DNA of 14,582 bases from Acidobacteriota bacterium (GTDB taxonomy: Bacteria; Acidobacteriota; Terriglobia; Terriglobales; Acidobacteriaceae). This document shows, piece after piece, positions 1-7,647 of the stretch. Made by a program: the position numbers and the translations under genes. The notes beneath the pieces were generated by a model that saw only the letters and a program-made list of their open reading frames with translations, made no database searches and was not told where the DNA came from. The stretch is from the NCBI GenBank assembly GCA_021802085.1, contig JAKAAZ010000079.1, forward strand, positions 1-14,582, read 5' to 3'. Each line of letters begins with the position of its first letter. Within the stretch, counting starts at the first letter, position 1.

Positions 1-593
1 CAGCGGGAATGGGGCAGCTTGAAGTGCGAGGGCGCCCCTGCGGTCAGCGGATGGTCCGACACTCGCACACAGTCAAAGACACCACAGTGCTTGCGGCCGT
101 TCTTCACTCTGCCGATGCCATCCATGCATAGAACTGCGGCGTGGGCAGCCAGGCAAGACCAGATCGTCGAGTAAGTGTTGTCTCGAGCCCAGTCAACCAC
201 TTTTGTAAAACTCTCCCAATAGGGTTCATCTGCCAGGTTGGAAGTGAGAGGCTCCCTCCCGGTCACTATGAGCCCATCCAGATGCGTGCTCCACAGATTT
301 TCCACACTCGAATAGAACTCTCCGATGTGGCGCGCAGCCGAATGGTTGCGAGGAACGCCCGACAGCGTATAGAGAGAGACGCGGATCGAAATACCGTCGG
401 AGGCTGAACCGAGAAGCGACAGAAACTGCTGCTCGGTTGCCTCAAGAGCAGCGTCCGGCATGTTGTTGATCAATCCAATGGCGATGCTCTTGTGCGGCTG
501 TTCGAGGCGCCCCGCGGATAGCTTCGAACATTGTCCATTCGTGCGCTTCCGCCGATTGCGATCGATTGCATTTGATTTCAAGGTAACAGGCAT
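1..593 (-). CDS. metA: MetA-family homoserine O-acyltransferase, C-terminus cut by window edge
   Basis: Translation from ATG at 593 gives 197 codons and runs off the window at base 1, so the C-terminal part is missing. The family acylates L-homoserine (from succinyl- or acetyl-CoA) in the first committed step of methionine synthesis. Visible family signatures are IGLINNMPDAALEATEQQF (residues about 39-57), the DGLIVTGREP segment (106-115), DEPYWESF (122-129) and the nucleophilic-Cys segment TIWSCLAAHAAV, with Cys147 as the expected catalytic cysteine. The His/Glu part of the triad would lie beyond the edge. The first 30 residues are basic and unconserved. CTGGAGAC just upstream is a plausible ribosome binding site. 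It lies 55 bases after metY, so the product could feed that enzyme directly. Whether it uses acetyl- or succinyl-CoA cannot be read from this fragment. Confidence 0.88.
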   Translation of the reverse strand, partial: MPVTLKSNAIDRNRRKRTNGQCSKLSAGRLEQPHKSIAIGLINNMPDAALEATEQQFLSLLGSASDGISIRVSLYTLSGVPRNHSAARHIGEFYSSVENLWSTHLDGLIVTGREPLTSNLADEPYWESFTKVVDWARDNTYSTIWSCLAAHAAVLCMDGIGRVKNGRKHCGVFDCVRVSDHPLTAGAPSHFKLPHSR

Positions 594-648
594 GAATGTG
601 TCTCCAGAAACAACTGCAACATGAATTGGATGGAAGGCTTCGATGTGG

Positions 649-1923
649 CTATAGGGTCGCGCCGAGCGCCTGATCCAAGTCCGCAACAATGTCGTCAATG
701 TGTTCGATTCCGATGCTCAGGCGAATCATCTCGGGCGTGACGCCGGCGCTGTGCTGCTCTTCGGCCGACATCTGTCGATGGGTCGTCGAAGCCGGGTGGC
801 AGGCGAGCGATTTGGCATCCCCAAGATTGACCAGCCGCATCACTAGTTTCAGAGCATCGTAGAATTTCACTGCGGCTGGCAAGCCTCCTTTAATACCGAA
901 GGCCATCAGAGAGCAAGCCTGCCCGCCCAAATATTTTTGCGCTAGCGCATGATAAGGATTGTCGGGAAAGCCCGCATAATTGACCCACTCGACTTGGTGG
1001 TGGTTGCGCAGGAATTCAGCGACGCCCCTCGCATTTGCCGTATGGCGCTCGACCCGCAGCGCGACCGTCTCAACCCCTTGCAGCAGCAGGAAAGCACTCA
1101 GCGGCGACAGAACAGCACCGGTGGTCCGGTGATACACGCTGCGGCATCGTCCAATATAGGCGGCTTTCCCGAAATGATCGGTGTAGACCAGGCTGTGATA
1201 CGACGCGTCCGGGGTGCTGAACATCGGAAACCGCGCAGTATGCTCCTTCCAGGGAAAATTGCCGCTGTCCACGATGGCTCCCCCGAGTGTGGTCCCATGG
1301 CCGCCCAGGAACTTGGTGAGAGAATGCAGAACGATGTCGGCTCCATACTCGATGGGCCGCAACAGAATGGGTGTCGCGACGGTATTGTCGACAATCAATG
1401 GCACTCCATGTTTATGAGCCGTTTTCGCCAATTCCTCGATGTCGCAGATATTGCCCGCAGGATTGCCGACGCTCTCACAGAAAATCGCGCGCGTCTTGTC
1501 ATCGATCAGCTTCTCTATGGCTTCCGGCTGGTCCGACTCCGCGAAGCGCACCGTGACTCCCTGCCCCGGCAGAACGTGAGCGAAAAGGGTGTGCGTGGTT
1601 CCATACAACTGAGGAACCGAGACGATGTTGCTTCCCAGTTCGGTCACGTTCAGCACTCCGTAGTAGACCGCTGTCTGTCCGCTGCTGACGCATAGAGCTT
1701 CGACTCCGCCCTCCAGCGCGGCAACACGCCTCTCCAGCACCTCCGTCGTTGGATTCCCAATGCGTGTGTAGCGATATCCTTCCGCCTCCAGGTTGAAGAG
1801 AGCTGCGGCATGGTCCGCGCTATCGAACGCATAGGCGACCGTCTGATAAATCGGCACAGCCACAGCCTTGGTGGTTGGATCGATGTCGTAGCCGCTGTGA
1901 ATCGCGATCGTTTCCCGCTTCAT
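649..1923 (-). CDS. metY: O-acetylhomoserine sulfhydrylase (Cys/Met metabolism PLP enzyme)
   Basis: This 424-residue protein belongs to the gamma-elimination/replacement Cys/Met metabolism PLP family (fold type I). It normally converts O-acetyl-L-homoserine plus sulfide to homocysteine and acetate in the cytoplasm. Length and motifs fit MetY: YRYTRIGNPTT (residues 50-60, phosphate-binding Tyr and Arg), SSGQTA (80-85), PQLYGTTH (104-111, ring-stacking Tyr107), Asp179 in IVDNT, and the Schiff-base Lys204 in LHSLTKFLGGHG. The C-terminal substrate-binding segment (LGDAKSLACHPASTTH) is intact. The ATG overlaps the decarboxylase stop as ATGA, with GGGGGAA as ribosome binding site, and metA follows. 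A plain methionine role is the default reading. Family members in fungal and bacterial pathways are also known to attach carbon or nitrogen nucleophiles to the homoserine side chain, so a role in the neighbouring pathway is possible. Confidence 0.93.
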   Translation of the reverse strand: MKRETIAIHSGYDIDPTTKAVAVPIYQTVAYAFDSADHAAALFNLEAEGYRYTRIGNPTTEVLERRVAALEGGVEALCVSSGQTAVYYGVLNVTELGSNIVSVPQLYGTTHTLFAHVLPGQGVTVRFAESDQPEAIEKLIDDKTRAIFCESVGNPAGNICDIEELAKTAHKHGVPLIVDNTVATPILLRPIEYGADIVLHSLTKFLGGHGTTLGGAIVDSGNFPWKEHTARFPMFSTPDASYHSLVYTDHFGKAAYIGRCRSVYHRTTGAVLSPLSAFLLLQGVETVALRVERHTANARGVAEFLRNHHQVEWVNYAGFPDNPYHALAQKYLGGQACSLMAFGIKGGLPAAVKFYDALKLVMRLVNLGDAKSLACHPASTTHRQMSAEEQHSAGVTPEMIRLSIGIEHIDDIVADLDQALGATL

Positions 1924-3335
1924 GCATTCCCCCGTGCATATGCAGGCGCCGGCGCGACCGCTTGCTGCCGGACATCCTCACTGACCAGGCGATTCATCTC
2001 TCCCACCACCCAGTGAATGTCGTTTTCAGTCGTCCGGAAACTCGTGACGCACGCGCGCACGACGGATGCGCCCTTGATCTGAGTTTCCGACATCCATGCG
2101 ATCTGGCGCTTGCGAAGGGATGCCAGAAAGTCGCTCACCACCAGCCCATCCCGGGTGAAGCAGACCAGCGGCAGCGGTGTCTTGTTGACGATCCTCCAAC
2201 CGGAAGCAACCAGCGACTCTCTGAATACATTTCCCATGGCGGTCTGATGTTCGATCATGGCAACCTGCCCCGACTCGCCCTGCTGCGCCAGCGCCAGGAA
2301 CAGCTTGAGGCCGATAAACCGGCGAGACCACTGAACCGATGTCGTATACGGATCGAACACGGGACGACTCTCTTTTCCTGGCATGTAGGAAACCTCGGAG
2401 CGGAAGGCCTCGGCAACACTTTCAGGATGTCGGCAGAAGAACATCCCGCACCCCATCGGAACAGAGAACCACTTGTGCGCGTCGCATGTGATCGAATCCG
2501 CCAGCTCAATTCCAGAGAGATGATGCCGGAGCGTTGGCGACAGACTCGCCGCCCCTCCCCACGCGGCATCCACGTGCAACCAGAGACCGGCCCCCTGACA
2601 GTAGCGTCCAAGTTCGGCCAGTGGATCGATCACGCCGGTTCCCGTCGTCCCGCAGGTACCGATCACCATGAAGGGGACGAATCCGTTTCTTCGATCCTCG
2701 GCGACTCGGCTTTCGAGATCCCCGATATCCAGCTTCAAATTGCTGTCCGTTGCGACCATACGCAGAGCTTTTCTCCCCAGTCCCGTCATGTGGGCGATCT
2801 TGTTGTACCCGTGATGCGCCTCCTCTGTCAGATAAATCGTAGGAGCGGCTGCAAGGTTTCGCAGCCCGCTTTCTCCATAGTCGGGGAACGCCTTGGTCAG
2901 CGCGACCACGACCGCCGACAGATTCGCCTCCGTTCCCCCACTGGTGAAGGTCGCCCTGCTCTCCGTGGGAAGTCCGAACTTTGCGGTCAGCCAGCCGAGC
3001 GTATGCCTTTCGATCTCGTTCGCAGCCGGCGAGGTTCGCCAATTCGCCAACTGCGGGTTGTACATGGCAACAAGAGTGTCGGCAACCACGGATGCCAGCG
3101 TTACGCTAGGGTTGAAGAGTCCAAAGTAGCGAGGGTGCGTCACCTGCACCTGCCAGTTTTGCAACATCCGCTCTACATCGGAGACGACCTCATCCAGCGC
3201 CATCGCCTTCGTGAAGTCATAGCGAGACGTAAGGTAGTTTCGAATTTCCTCGGGCGTCACGTTGGGGTAGATCGGGCCCTGCTGGATTGTCTCCTGCAGA
3301 TCTTCGAACTCACTCCGGAACTCGTCCATCATCAT
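1920..3335 (-). CDS. Group II PLP-dependent amino-acid decarboxylase
   Basis: This 471-residue fold-type I PLP enzyme belongs to the aromatic-L-amino-acid/glutamate decarboxylase family. It would decarboxylate an amino acid to the amine; some relatives perform decarboxylation-coupled oxidative deamination. Motifs in order are HPRYFGLFNPS (about 67-77), TSGGTEAN (131-138, phosphate loop), the EEAHHGYNKIA segment with the cofactor-stacking His174/175, GTCGTTGTG (226-234), HVDAAWGG with Asp256, and CDAHKWFSVPMGCG with the Schiff-base Lys288. The C-terminal small domain is complete and ends in a variable Ala/Pro tail. Three ATG codons in a row open the gene; I take the first. It starts 88 bases after the acyl-CoA synthetase, behind a weak terminator-like hairpin, and ends in an ATGA overlap with metY. 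The substrate cannot be assigned by eye; aromatic, 2,4-diaminobutyrate and aspartate-type substrates all occur in the family. Confidence 0.9.
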   Translation of the reverse strand: MMMDEFRSEFEDLQETIQQGPIYPNVTPEEIRNYLTSRYDFTKAMALDEVVSDVERMLQNWQVQVTHPRYFGLFNPSVTLASVVADTLVAMYNPQLANWRTSPAANEIERHTLGWLTAKFGLPTESRATFTSGGTEANLSAVVVALTKAFPDYGESGLRNLAAAPTIYLTEEAHHGYNKIAHMTGLGRKALRMVATDSNLKLDIGDLESRVAEDRRNGFVPFMVIGTCGTTGTGVIDPLAELGRYCQGAGLWLHVDAAWGGAASLSPTLRHHLSGIELADSITCDAHKWFSVPMGCGMFFCRHPESVAEAFRSEVSYMPGKESRPVFDPYTTSVQWSRRFIGLKLFLALAQQGESGQVAMIEHQTAMGNVFRESLVASGWRIVNKTPLPLVCFTRDGLVVSDFLASLRKRQIAWMSETQIKGASVVRACVTSFRTTENDIHWVVGEMNRLVSEDVRQQAVAPAPAYARGNA

Positions 3336-3392
3336 TTGCTACTCTTCTCTGTCAGTGCCGAATTGAACGTTGAATCAAACTGCCTGCTGCAT

Positions 3393-3414
3393 AAAAAAAC
3401 ATCCGCATCGGCGG
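3393..3414 (-). terminator. Weak intrinsic-terminator-like hairpin with T7 tract
   Basis: Read on the minus strand, CCGC-CGAT-GCGG (3414 to 3403) forms a four-base-pair GC stem with a four-base loop. Three bases later comes a run of seven T (3399 to 3393). It sits in the 88-base gap between the acyl-CoA synthetase stop and the decarboxylase start, the widest gap inside the metabolic cluster. The stem is short, so at best this attenuates transcription and sets the relative dose of the last three genes. It may be chance. Confidence 0.3.
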
Positions 3415-3423
3415 CTACCCCGG

Positions 3424-5232
3424 TCAAAGGCGAATCTGTCCCGCCCGAATGCGGTCATGCAGCGCTTCGTCGACGCGAACCCACCCGCCCGATCCTGGAT
3501 CATTGAAATAGATACGATCTGGGGTGGCGCCCGGATCGTATCCCTGATTGACAAGCTCGGTTTTCGAATACTTGAATGTTCCTGTCACTTCAATCTCATC
3601 CTGCAGCCGCAAGAAGACGGGGCGCGCATAGGAAGGCAGACGAGCCGCCATGTGCTTGAACAATGCCGACAGGTCCAACTCGCCTGCTGGTACCAGCGCG
3701 GCCATGCAGGCTCGCCCTTCGGTCGCGGGAATTGCCACTCCGTACACGTTGGCGTGCTTCACGCCAGGGAATGCGCAGATCGCTTCAGAGACCTCGGAGG
3801 TTGCGACATTCTCGCCCTTCCATCGGAAAGTGTCGCCGATGCGATCGACGAAATAGAAATACCCCTTCTCGTCCTTCCGCATCAGATCGCCGGTGCGAAT
3901 CCAGACGTCCCCAGTCTCAAAAACATTGTGAAGAATTTTCTTCTCCGATGCCTGCCGGTCCGTATACCCCTCGAATCGGCTACCGACGTTCGACGGGTCG
4001 TTCACAATCTTGCCGAGCACTTCGCCAGTTTCATTGGCAGCGCAGGGAACGCAGAATCCTTCAGCATTGCGGACAGGCTCGCCCTTATCGACATCGAATC
4101 GCACCAAAGCTGGCGAAAATCGATGCGCCAGATACGGCGGAATGCGGCCGATTGCGCCACGTTTGCCTTCGACGTTGAACAGCGACACACCGCCTTCGGT
4201 GGACGCATAGAATTCGAGAATCCGTCGAATTCCGAAGCGTTCCTTGAACTGGTCCCACACATCGGGCGCCAGCCCGTTGCCACAGGCCAATCGGATCCGA
4301 TGGTCCACGTCATGCGAAGATGGAACGGCGTGGAGCAAGTACCGGCAGAACTCGCCGATATATTGAAACATCGTGCAATCCCAGCGGGTAACATCGCTCC
4401 AGAACTGGCTGGCCGAGAACTTTTCGCGAATCACGACGCTGCCACCGCCAACCAGACTCGCGCCCGGCACCAGCACCCCGCCAATGCTGTGATACATCGG
4501 CAGGCAGTTGTACATACGGTCGTCCGCTTGCGCACCCATCATGCCGGCGAACCAATGGGTCCATTGCAGAATGCGCGCGTGGCTGACGTTGGCGGCCTTG
4601 GGCAATCCTGTGGTGCCGGAGGTAAAGATATAAAGCGCCCGATCCTCAATGGTCAGCGATGGCCGCTCGCTCCTATCCAGCGTTTCCCCGGCCTGCCGTT
4701 GAATCTCAGGGTCGATACGCCGAAACCGAACGTCATCGCTCCCATGAATCCAGGTAGTAGGCAATACCGTAAGGCCGGGCAGCGCAGTGGTCAACAGATC
4801 GGTGAATTCGCTGGCGACGATGAGATGCCTGGGGCTCACGATATTGATGCAATGCGACAGCGAAGGCCCGACAAGATTGGTATTCAACAACGCCACCACG
4901 CCGCCGACACTGGTGATACCAAGCCACACGGCAAAATATTCGGGCCGATTCGTCATCAACAGGCCAACAACGTCTCCCTTGACAAGCCCCTGACCGAGAG
5001 CCCAGCGGGCATATTGGTTGGAGCGCTCGGCAAGCTCTCGATAGGTGAAGCGCTCGCGGTCGGATAATAGCGCCGAGGCATCACCGAAACGCGTGGCAAG
5101 TTCTTCGATCACGACCGGCATGATGCGATCGCGATTCCGCGGGATCGATGCGGTCAGCTCCAGCGCGCGCAACCATGCCTTGGAGGCGGAACCGTCCGAT
5201 TTGATCGGTGTCATTGTCTGAACTTCGCTCAT
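3424..5232 (-). CDS. FATP/FadD-type long-chain acyl-CoA synthetase
   Basis: This 602-residue AMP-forming enzyme most resembles the fatty-acid transport protein/very-long-chain acyl-CoA synthetase branch. It activates a carboxylic acid to acyl-AMP and then to the CoA thioester. Seen in the sequence: P-loop TSGTTGLPK (204-212), the LEFYASTEGGVS motif (339-350), RTGDL with the ribose-binding Asp449 (446-450), the hinge/C-terminal segment DRIGDTFRWKGEN (463-475), and the FATP-typical GTFKYSKTELVNQGYDP (551-567) carrying the catalytic C-terminal Lys. Length fits the family (about 600). The ATG overlaps the SDR stop as ATGA behind GGGGAAT; a second in-frame Met at residue 7 is an alternative. It supplies or recycles a fatty acyl-CoA for the cluster. 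Its chain-length preference is unknown. Confidence 0.9.
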   Translation of the reverse strand: MSEVQTMTPIKSDGSASKAWLRALELTASIPRNRDRIMPVVIEELATRFGDASALLSDRERFTYRELAERSNQYARWALGQGLVKGDVVGLLMTNRPEYFAVWLGITSVGGVVALLNTNLVGPSLSHCINIVSPRHLIVASEFTDLLTTALPGLTVLPTTWIHGSDDVRFRRIDPEIQRQAGETLDRSERPSLTIEDRALYIFTSGTTGLPKAANVSHARILQWTHWFAGMMGAQADDRMYNCLPMYHSIGGVLVPGASLVGGGSVVIREKFSASQFWSDVTRWDCTMFQYIGEFCRYLLHAVPSSHDVDHRIRLACGNGLAPDVWDQFKERFGIRRILEFYASTEGGVSLFNVEGKRGAIGRIPPYLAHRFSPALVRFDVDKGEPVRNAEGFCVPCAANETGEVLGKIVNDPSNVGSRFEGYTDRQASEKKILHNVFETGDVWIRTGDLMRKDEKGYFYFVDRIGDTFRWKGENVATSEVSEAICAFPGVKHANVYGVAIPATEGRACMAALVPAGELDLSALFKHMAARLPSYARPVFLRLQDEIEVTGTFKYSKTELVNQGYDPGATPDRIYFNDPGSGGWVRVDEALHDRIRAGQIRL

Positions 5233-5963
5233 GCCGTATTCCCCGCGTCCACCGTAAGTACCGTCCCAGTGATGTTTTTCGCCTTGTCGCTGAGAAGGTA
5301 CTCAACCGCGTTGGCCACATCATCGATGTCGGCAAGTCGTCTCAAGGCGCTCCGGCGCTCGATCTGTTGTCGCTGCTCGGCTTTGAGTCCATGCGTCATA
5401 TCTGTATCGACGAAGCCGGGTGCGACCGAATTCACATTGACGCCCACTCGTCCGACCTCGCGTGCAAGAGAACGGGAGAAGCCGATCAGCGATGCCTTTG
5501 TCGCGCCATAGACGGAGAGGCCGCTATAGCCCGTGAAGGCGGTGATGGACGCCAGATTCACAATGCGTCCGCCTCCATCGGCCATCATCGACCGCACTAT
5601 ATATTTCGTGAGCACGATTGGGGACAGCGTATTCACCCGCACAAGCTGTTCAATCTGAGACGTGGGCATCAGCGCGAGGACTCCATCGAAGCTGATTCCC
5701 GCATTGTTCACCAGTCCGTAGATCGCTCCGAAGTCCTTGCGCAGCTTCCCAACCAACGTTGCAATATTCTCGATCTCCCCCAGATCGAATGGAACAAAAT
5801 GCAACGATCCTGGATTCTTGAGTTCGGCCTCCTCGATTGCCTCCGTGAGTTGGCTATTCTGCGTACGCGCCACCGCGATGACACGGTACCCTGCCGCGGC
5901 CAGCTTGCGGGCAATCCCCAGTCCCAAACCCCGGCTTCCACCTGTCACAAGTACGTTACGCAT
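5229..5963 (-). CDS. SDR-family 3-oxoacyl-[ACP] reductase-like protein
   Basis: This 244-residue classical short-chain dehydrogenase resembles FabG. It should use NADPH to reduce a 3-oxoacyl (or related keto) group, plausibly on the ACP two genes upstream. Motifs: TGGSRGLGLG at the N-terminus (TGxxxGxG nucleotide-binding loop), LVNNAGISFDG, the catalytic Ser in NLASITAFTG, YGATK (YxxxK catalytic Tyr/Lys), and a C-terminal ITGTVLTVDAGNTA that matches FabG ends. The start ATG at 5963 overlaps the ligase stop by eight bases. An in-frame GTG at 5969 lies nearer the GGGGAAAA ribosome binding site and is a real alternative. It ends in an ATGA overlap with the acyl-CoA synthetase. No ketosynthase is visible in the window, so the origin of a 3-keto substrate is open. 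Confidence 0.9.
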   Translation of the reverse strand: MRNVLVTGGSRGLGLGIARKLAAAGYRVIAVARTQNSQLTEAIEEAELKNPGSLHFVPFDLGEIENIATLVGKLRKDFGAIYGLVNNAGISFDGVLALMPTSQIEQLVRVNTLSPIVLTKYIVRSMMADGGGRIVNLASITAFTGYSGLSVYGATKASLIGFSRSLAREVGRVGVNVNSVAPGFVDTDMTHGLKAEQRQQIERRSALRRLADIDDVANAVEYLLSDKAKNITGTVLTVDAGNTA

Positions 5964-7359
5964 GGCCACGCATCATTTTCCCCGACTCAGCAACGGCCAG
6001 GGCGGGAACGAAGTTGATCGCCGCGGGGACTTTATGCGAAGAGAGTGTTTGGCGACAGAACAAGAGGATATCGCTTTGCACTGCACGCGCGTCGCGCCCG
6101 TCGGCCTGTGACGCTGTTCTCAAAACTACGTCGGCCACAACAATCGCTCCGACGACTGGATTCTTCTTCGCCCGGACCAGCGACATGTGAACCTCAGGAT
6201 GGCGATTGATGACGGCTTCGACTTCCTCGGGATGCACCTTGCGACCGCCAACATTGATCAATCCATCGCGCCGGCCAACGAAGTAGTAGCGGTCCCCTCG
6301 CGGTTCGACCATGTCGCCGGTATCCACAAAGCCATCCGCAGCCTTGAGCATCGGGGCTTCATCGCCCCGATAGCCGCTCGCCGTGCCAGCGGATCGAATT
6401 CGCAGCGTTCCATCTGCGACTTTCATCTCGACGTTGGGGGTGTGCTCAATCGCACTGGCAGGAAATCCTGCGAGGCCATCGCTGACCTCGAACGCCACCC
6501 CGGCCTCCGTCGAGGCGAAAGCGTGAACGATTTTGCTTTGCGGATAGACCGACCGAAGTTGGTTCAATATTCCCTGGTCCGCGATTTCACCCGACAAACG
6601 AATATTTTCGGGGGCGATCCTATGCACCGAAGGACTCATCAGCGCACGCCGCCAATGAGACGGCGTTCCGGAGATATGGCTGACTCCGTCTGAACCAGCC
6701 CGAGCCAGAAAATCCGCAATTGACTCCTTTGCATCCGAAAGTACCAGCGAAGTTCCGGTAAGGATGGCACGAAGAAATATCTGTAGTCCACCGTAGCGGC
6801 GAATGTCGTAAAAGGTACTCCAGACAACCTTCCCTGCCGGAGCGCCAGGGCGCTCAATGGCGGCGGTCAGGCTAGATAGGGTATGGACGACGACTTTCGG
6901 CAATCCAAGCGTACCGGAGGTAAGAAGAATCCATTCTGTTCGATACTGCGCGCTTCGATCGCAACTCTGAGACATGATCGTGTGGCCGCACGGCATGATA
7001 TATCGAACACCGGAAATGTTGGGTCCGAAGTCGGTCCGATCGGACACAATAGCATCGACACTCGCCGACTTGATGACAAATGGGAGATATTCGAGCGGCA
7101 AATCGGGCGGATACAGAATCAGCCGGCGCGCGATGCCGTCCAGTTCCAATAGGACCAATGCGGCGGTGAACTGGTCCCTTGTCATGACGAGGACAGAACG
7201 CCCGCGGAGATCTTCACCCCGGCCATCGATGGCGGATCCCGCCATCATCTGGCCCAGAGCCACGCGCGATTTCGCGCCAATCACAAAGCGATCGGACAGA
7301 TCGCTTTTGGCGCTGAGCGCGTTCCAAAGAGAGGCATGGCTACTTCTCGGCATGCTCAT
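5956..7359 (-). CDS. Short AMP-forming acyl/aminoacyl ligase, probable partner of the ACP
   Basis: This adenylate-forming enzyme has about 467 residues, shorter than most acyl-CoA synthetases. It carries the P-loop TSGTLGLPK (about 147-155), the A5-like VHAFASTEAGVAFEV segment (about 278-292), GFVDTGDMV with the ribose-binding Asp (about 349), GRRDGLINVGGRKVHPEEVE (hinge and A8 loop, about 362-381) and an ESGKMMRGHA C-terminus carrying the likely catalytic Lys (about 461). It follows the stand-alone ACP with a 20-base overlap, which argues that it loads an acyl or amino acid onto the ACP phosphopantetheine. A ligase/ACP pair next to two hydrolases is also the arrangement of exosortase-A-associated accessory genes. 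Starts at TTG 7380 or ATG 7353 are also possible; none has a strong ribosome binding site. The substrate cannot be called by eye. Confidence 0.85.
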   Translation of the reverse strand: MSMPRSSHASLWNALSAKSDLSDRFVIGAKSRVALGQMMAGSAIDGRGEDLRGRSVLVMTRDQFTAALVLLELDGIARRLILYPPDLPLEYLPFVIKSASVDAIVSDRTDFGPNISGVRYIMPCGHTIMSQSCDRSAQYRTEWILLTSGTLGLPKVVVHTLSSLTAAIERPGAPAGKVVWSTFYDIRRYGGLQIFLRAILTGTSLVLSDAKESIADFLARAGSDGVSHISGTPSHWRRALMSPSVHRIAPENIRLSGEIADQGILNQLRSVYPQSKIVHAFASTEAGVAFEVSDGLAGFPASAIEHTPNVEMKVADGTLRIRSAGTASGYRGDEAPMLKAADGFVDTGDMVEPRGDRYYFVGRRDGLINVGGRKVHPEEVEAVINRHPEVHMSLVRAKKNPVVGAIVVADVVLRTASQADGRDARAVQSDILLFCRQTLSSHKVPAAINFVPALAVAESGKMMRGHA

Positions 7360-7585
7360 ATAACCCGACAAACTCACCAAAGGTCACTGGAAAAAGGACA
7401 TCTTCGGAGGCGCTGAATGGATCGACTTCCAGCAAATCCTCCAGGCGTGCTACCACGACTGCAAAGCACAGCGAATCGAGCCCCGAATCCAGAAGCTCCA
7501 GATCGTCGGTTAACGGTGCCAATGCCTTATCGTGTTCACGGGCAACCTGAGCGAATTGCGCTACGATCTCGGATCGAACAGTCAT
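7340..7585 (-). CDS. Stand-alone acyl carrier protein
   Basis: This 81-residue acidic helical protein carries the phosphopantetheine attachment motif DSGLDSL; the modified serine is about residue 38 from ATG 7585, the usual place in ACPs. A TTG at 7600 would add MKSTH and is an alternative start; neither has a clear Shine-Dalgarno match. It would hold an activated acyl or aminoacyl chain as a thioester while the SDR and the oxidase act on it. It is followed directly by an overlapping AMP-forming ligase and preceded, 62 bases upstream, by a Cys-nucleophile hydrolase. Its sequence differs from the housekeeping fatty-acid ACP, which would sit beside fabD/fabG/fabF, so I read it as pathway-specific. 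A phosphopantetheinyl transferase is not seen here. Confidence 0.9.
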   Translation of the reverse strand: MTVRSEIVAQFAQVAREHDKALAPLTDDLELLDSGLDSLCFAVVVARLEDLLEVDPFSASEDVLFPVTFGEFVGLYEHAEK

Positions 7586-7647
7586 GTGCGTTGATTTCAA
7601 CTTTCTACGGGATATCTACTTCTGCAGATTGCTGGGGTTTCTGACAC

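Noticed and set aside
141..407. 88-codon plus-strand open frame at the left edge
   Set aside because: It is antisense to the MetA-family gene, whose frame is open across the whole region with conserved motifs.
949..1695. 248-codon plus-strand open frame opposite metY
   Set aside because: It is antisense to a full-length MetY with all catalytic residues, and no protein family is recognised.
1875..3506. 543-codon plus-strand open frame opposite the decarboxylase
   Set aside because: It lies antisense to a gene with clear PLP-enzyme motifs, is rich in Arg/His/Pro and matches no family I know. It is a GC-driven shadow frame.
3370..5067. 565-codon plus-strand open frame opposite the acyl-CoA synthetase
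   Set aside because: It is antisense to a complete FATP-type enzyme, with no recognisable domain and the composition of a shadow frame.
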